In this document: one piece after another, positions 6,489-8,000 of the stretch
How the letters are laid out: each line of letters begins with the position of its first letter
How positions within the stretch are numbered: the stretch's first letter is position 1
DNA from: B8-G4 sp033720735
GTDB taxonomy: Bacteria; Bacteroidota; Bacteroidia; Chitinophagales; Saprospiraceae
Assembly (NCBI GenBank): GCA_033720735.1
Contig: JAWWBX010000204.1
Span: 1-8,000, forward strand
Length of the DNA: 8,000 nt
Reading direction: 5' to 3'
Position numbers and translations under genes: made by a program
Notes under the pieces: generated by a model
Seen by the model: the letters and a program-made list of their open reading frames with translations, nothing else
What the model was told of the DNA's origin: nothing
Databases searched by the model: none

Positions 6489-6600
6489 GATAAGTTGTGT
6501 TTAGGTTTTTCTAATCAGTTGTCGCCCCTGTTACGAGCTCAATGGATTGCTCGGATTTCGACGAATCCTTAAAATTTTGTTAAAACGTCCAGACGCTTGC
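6489..6600. promoter_or_regulatory. Divergent promoter region between the fasciclin and sigma factor genes
   Basis: This 112-base stretch must serve both genes. On the plus strand, TTG at 6547-6549 and AAATTTTG at 6572-6579, 22 bases apart, approximate the Bacteroidota housekeeping pattern TTG / TAnnTTTG with one mismatch in the -7 element. This would leave a short leader before the sigma factor ATG. A short inverted repeat GGATT-6-AATCC (6553-6568) lies between the two elements. No equally good promoter was found toward the fasciclin gene, which would fit use of an alternative sigma factor. Confidence 0.3.
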
Positions 6601-7176
6601 ATGAGCCTGCCTTCCGAAGACCATATCCTTGAACTCATGCGCAAGCGCGATCAGCGCTTTATGGAGTTGGTCTATGATCAGTATGCCGACAGACTGTATG
6701 GTGTTGCATATCGTATCATGCAGGATGACGCCTCTGCCCAGGATGTCGTCCAGGAAAGCCTGATCAAGGTGTGGAAGAAGGCAGCCGACTTCGATCCGAC
6801 GAAAGCGCGACTCTTTACGTGGATGTTCAGTGTGGTGCGCAATACGGCCATCGATAAGGTGCGTTCACGGCAAAAACGGGATAGCCGGGAGATCCAAATC
6901 GATGCTGAGGACGTATCACATTTGGGTCATCGGGATATCGTGCCGGAGCACATGGATGTAGCGGCACACCTTGAGAAGCTCGAAGACAAGTACAAATCCG
7001 TACTGTCGCTTTTGTTCTTCAAAGGCATGACCCAACAAGAGACAAGCGATGCACTGGGTATTCCGCTGGGCACCGTGAAGACCCGCCTGAAGATCGGATT
7101 GCGCGAATTGCGCAAGGTGTTCGGTGACGGGACATTAATTTTAATTATCACTCTGATCGTGATTTTATTATGCTGA
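6601..7176 (+). CDS. ECF-type RNA polymerase sigma factor with a hydrophobic C-terminal tail
   Basis: A 191-residue sigma-70 family factor of the extracytoplasmic-function class, which directs RNA polymerase to stress or envelope genes once its anti-sigma factor is inactivated. Sigma-2 spans about residues 18-90, with the core-binding and -10 recognition stretch DVVQESLIKVWKKAADFDP (48-66) and FTWMFSVVRNTAIDKVRSR (72-90). Sigma-4 spans about 122-173, with the helix-turn-helix GMTQQETSDALGIPLGTVKTR (142-162). The frame opens 18 codons earlier at a TTG, but the ATG at 6601 gives the standard family N-terminus. After sigma-4 there is an unusual tail, GTLILIITLIVILLC (177-191), made almost wholly of aliphatic residues. 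The last 7 bases (ATGCTGA) overlap the anti-sigma gene start, so the two are translationally coupled. Confidence 0.94.
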   Translation: MSLPSEDHILELMRKRDQRFMELVYDQYADRLYGVAYRIMQDDASAQDVVQESLIKVWKKAADFDPTKARLFTWMFSVVRNTAIDKVRSRQKRDSREIQIDAEDVSHLGHRDIVPEHMDVAAHLEKLEDKYKSVLSLLFFKGMTQQETSDALGIPLGTVKTRLKIGLRELRKVFGDGTLILIITLIVILLC

Positions 7177-7955
7177 GTAGCGATATCAAAGGGTTTCTCG
7201 AGTCCAGTTTGCTGGAGGAGTACCTGCTCGGCCTAACCAATGCAGAACAGAGCCGGCATGTAGAGCAGATGATCCATGATCATGCTGAAGTGCGTGCCGC
7301 CTACGACAAATTACAGGACAGCATCGCACACCTGGCCGAAGGGTTGGCCATGCCGGCGCCGGAGGGTTTGCGTCAGCGTGTCCTCAACGAGATCATTGCT
7401 GAAGAACCTGCAGCGCAGATCACCCCGGTACGGCGTCGGACAAACTGGATGGCAATTGCCGCCAGTATCGTCGCGCTGGTGATGGCGGGGGTCGCACTGA
7501 TGCAGAGCAATCGCGCAGGCGAGTTGCAGCGTGAGGTGGCATCGCTGGTGGCGCAGATCGAAGACCTGCAGACCGATGCACAAGGTCAGGCGGTACAGTT
7601 TGCCTCGCTGCAGGATCAGATCGATGTGATCAACAATCCTGAAACAGAGCGGTTCGTCTTGCGCGGCAACCAGCAAGCTCCTGGTTTCGAGGCCGTGGCC
7701 TACTGGAACGCGCACCAGCGGCAATCCTATCTGCACGTACGCAATTTGCCGGACCTGCCCGACCGGCAATGTTATCAGATGTGGGCCGACGTAGACGGGG
7801 AGATGATCAGTGTCGGTGTGATCCCGGATACCGATGAGCCATTGGTGGGCATCACATTTCTTGAGAATGCCGAAAGCCTCAACGTGACCATTGAACCCGA
7901 GGGCGGCAGTGATCATCCGAATGTGCAACGCCTGGTGGCGAATGTGGTGATCTGA
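7170..7955 (+). CDS. RskA-type membrane anti-sigma factor
   Basis: A 261-residue single-pass membrane protein expected to hold the upstream sigma factor inactive. The cytoplasmic N-terminus (1-90) contains the sigma-binding helices, beginning LLEEYLLGLTNAEQSRHVEQ at 14-33; it has no cysteines, so it lacks the HXXXCXXC zinc site of ZAS-type anti-sigma factors. One transmembrane helix lies at about 93-111 (NWMAIAASIVALVMAGVAL). A probable coiled coil (113-152) leads to the periplasmic RskA domain at about 155-261, with the typical AVAYWN, LPDLPDRQCYQMWADVDGE (193-211), ISVGVIPD and NVTIEPEGGSDHP segments. Family members are released by stepwise proteolysis in response to envelope signals, but no protease gene is visible here. 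The ATG overlaps the sigma factor stop by 7 bases. The last 45 bases of the window after this gene show nothing recognisable. Confidence 0.93.
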   Translation: MLSSDIKGFLESSLLEEYLLGLTNAEQSRHVEQMIHDHAEVRAAYDKLQDSIAHLAEGLAMPAPEGLRQRVLNEIIAEEPAAQITPVRRRTNWMAIAASIVALVMAGVALMQSNRAGELQREVASLVAQIEDLQTDAQGQAVQFASLQDQIDVINNPETERFVLRGNQQAPGFEAVAYWNAHQRQSYLHVRNLPDLPDRQCYQMWADVDGEMISVGVIPDTDEPLVGITFLENAESLNVTIEPEGGSDHPNVQRLVANVVI

Positions 7956-8000
7956 CATTTGCTGAGTTCAGGAGCAGGTCTGGTATCTCCTGTGTTTTAC

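Noticed and set aside
5710..6504. Long plus-strand open frame of 264 codons opposite the fasciclin gene
   Set aside because: It is the antisense of a clear FAS1 gene and its terminator, has no recognisable domain, and starts inside the oxidoreductase start region. It is a shadow of coding bias.
6547..6600. Upstream TTG start adding 18 residues to the sigma factor
   Set aside because: The added residues are not typical of the N-terminus of ECF factors, and this stretch carries the likely promoter. The ATG at 6601 fits the family.
7311..7958. Minus-strand open frame of 215 codons opposite the anti-sigma gene
   Set aside because: It is antisense to a gene with clear transmembrane and RskA features and has no start context or motif of its own.

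Overview
The window looks like a chromosomal stretch of a moderately GC-rich Bacteroidota bacterium. This is inferred from gene content and style, not from a marker gene. The signs are several signal peptides ending in A-Q, mostly no Shine-Dalgarno sequence before start codons, a propeller-type periplasmic sensor, an RskA-type anti-sigma factor with its ECF sigma factor, and a stand-alone four-helix-bundle (23S rRNA intervening-sequence type) gene beside (GTGAAAA)n repeats. No tRNA, rRNA, CRISPR array, transposase or reverse transcriptase was seen.

Layout: six genes lie on the minus strand from about 6490 down to 1. In transcription order they are a secreted FAS1 (fasciclin) protein with a strong terminator; an NADPH/FAD oxidoreductase; a small four-helix-bundle gene enclosed by two inverted heptamer arrays; a secreted protein of unknown function; a di-heme cytochrome c peroxidase; and the N-terminal 525 residues of a two-component-regulator-propeller sensor that runs off the left edge. 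On the plus strand, divergent from the fasciclin gene, an ECF sigma factor overlaps by 7 bases with its membrane-bound anti-sigma factor. The window is densely coding, and no gene-free stretch exceeds about 220 bases.

How the genes may work together: the sigma/anti-sigma pair shares a 112-base intergenic region with the FAS1 gene, so FAS1 is a candidate regulon member. The unknown secreted protein and the di-heme peroxidase are neighbours on one strand and both are exported, which suggests a shared envelope role, possibly peroxide or redox related. The oxidoreductase is cytoplasmic and its electron partner is not visible.

The most unusual feature is the roughly 460-bp cassette at 3906-4363. 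It holds a four-helix-bundle gene bounded by inverted arrays of the 7-mer GTGAAAA/TTTTCAC, with a 33-bp perfect inverted match. It sits directly after the oxidoreductase stop codon, is lower in GC than its neighbour, and the four-helix gene's own stop codon abuts the other array. The layout resembles the stem-plus-ORF-in-loop form of 23S rRNA intervening sequences but lies outside rRNA. It may be a small mobile or domesticated element.
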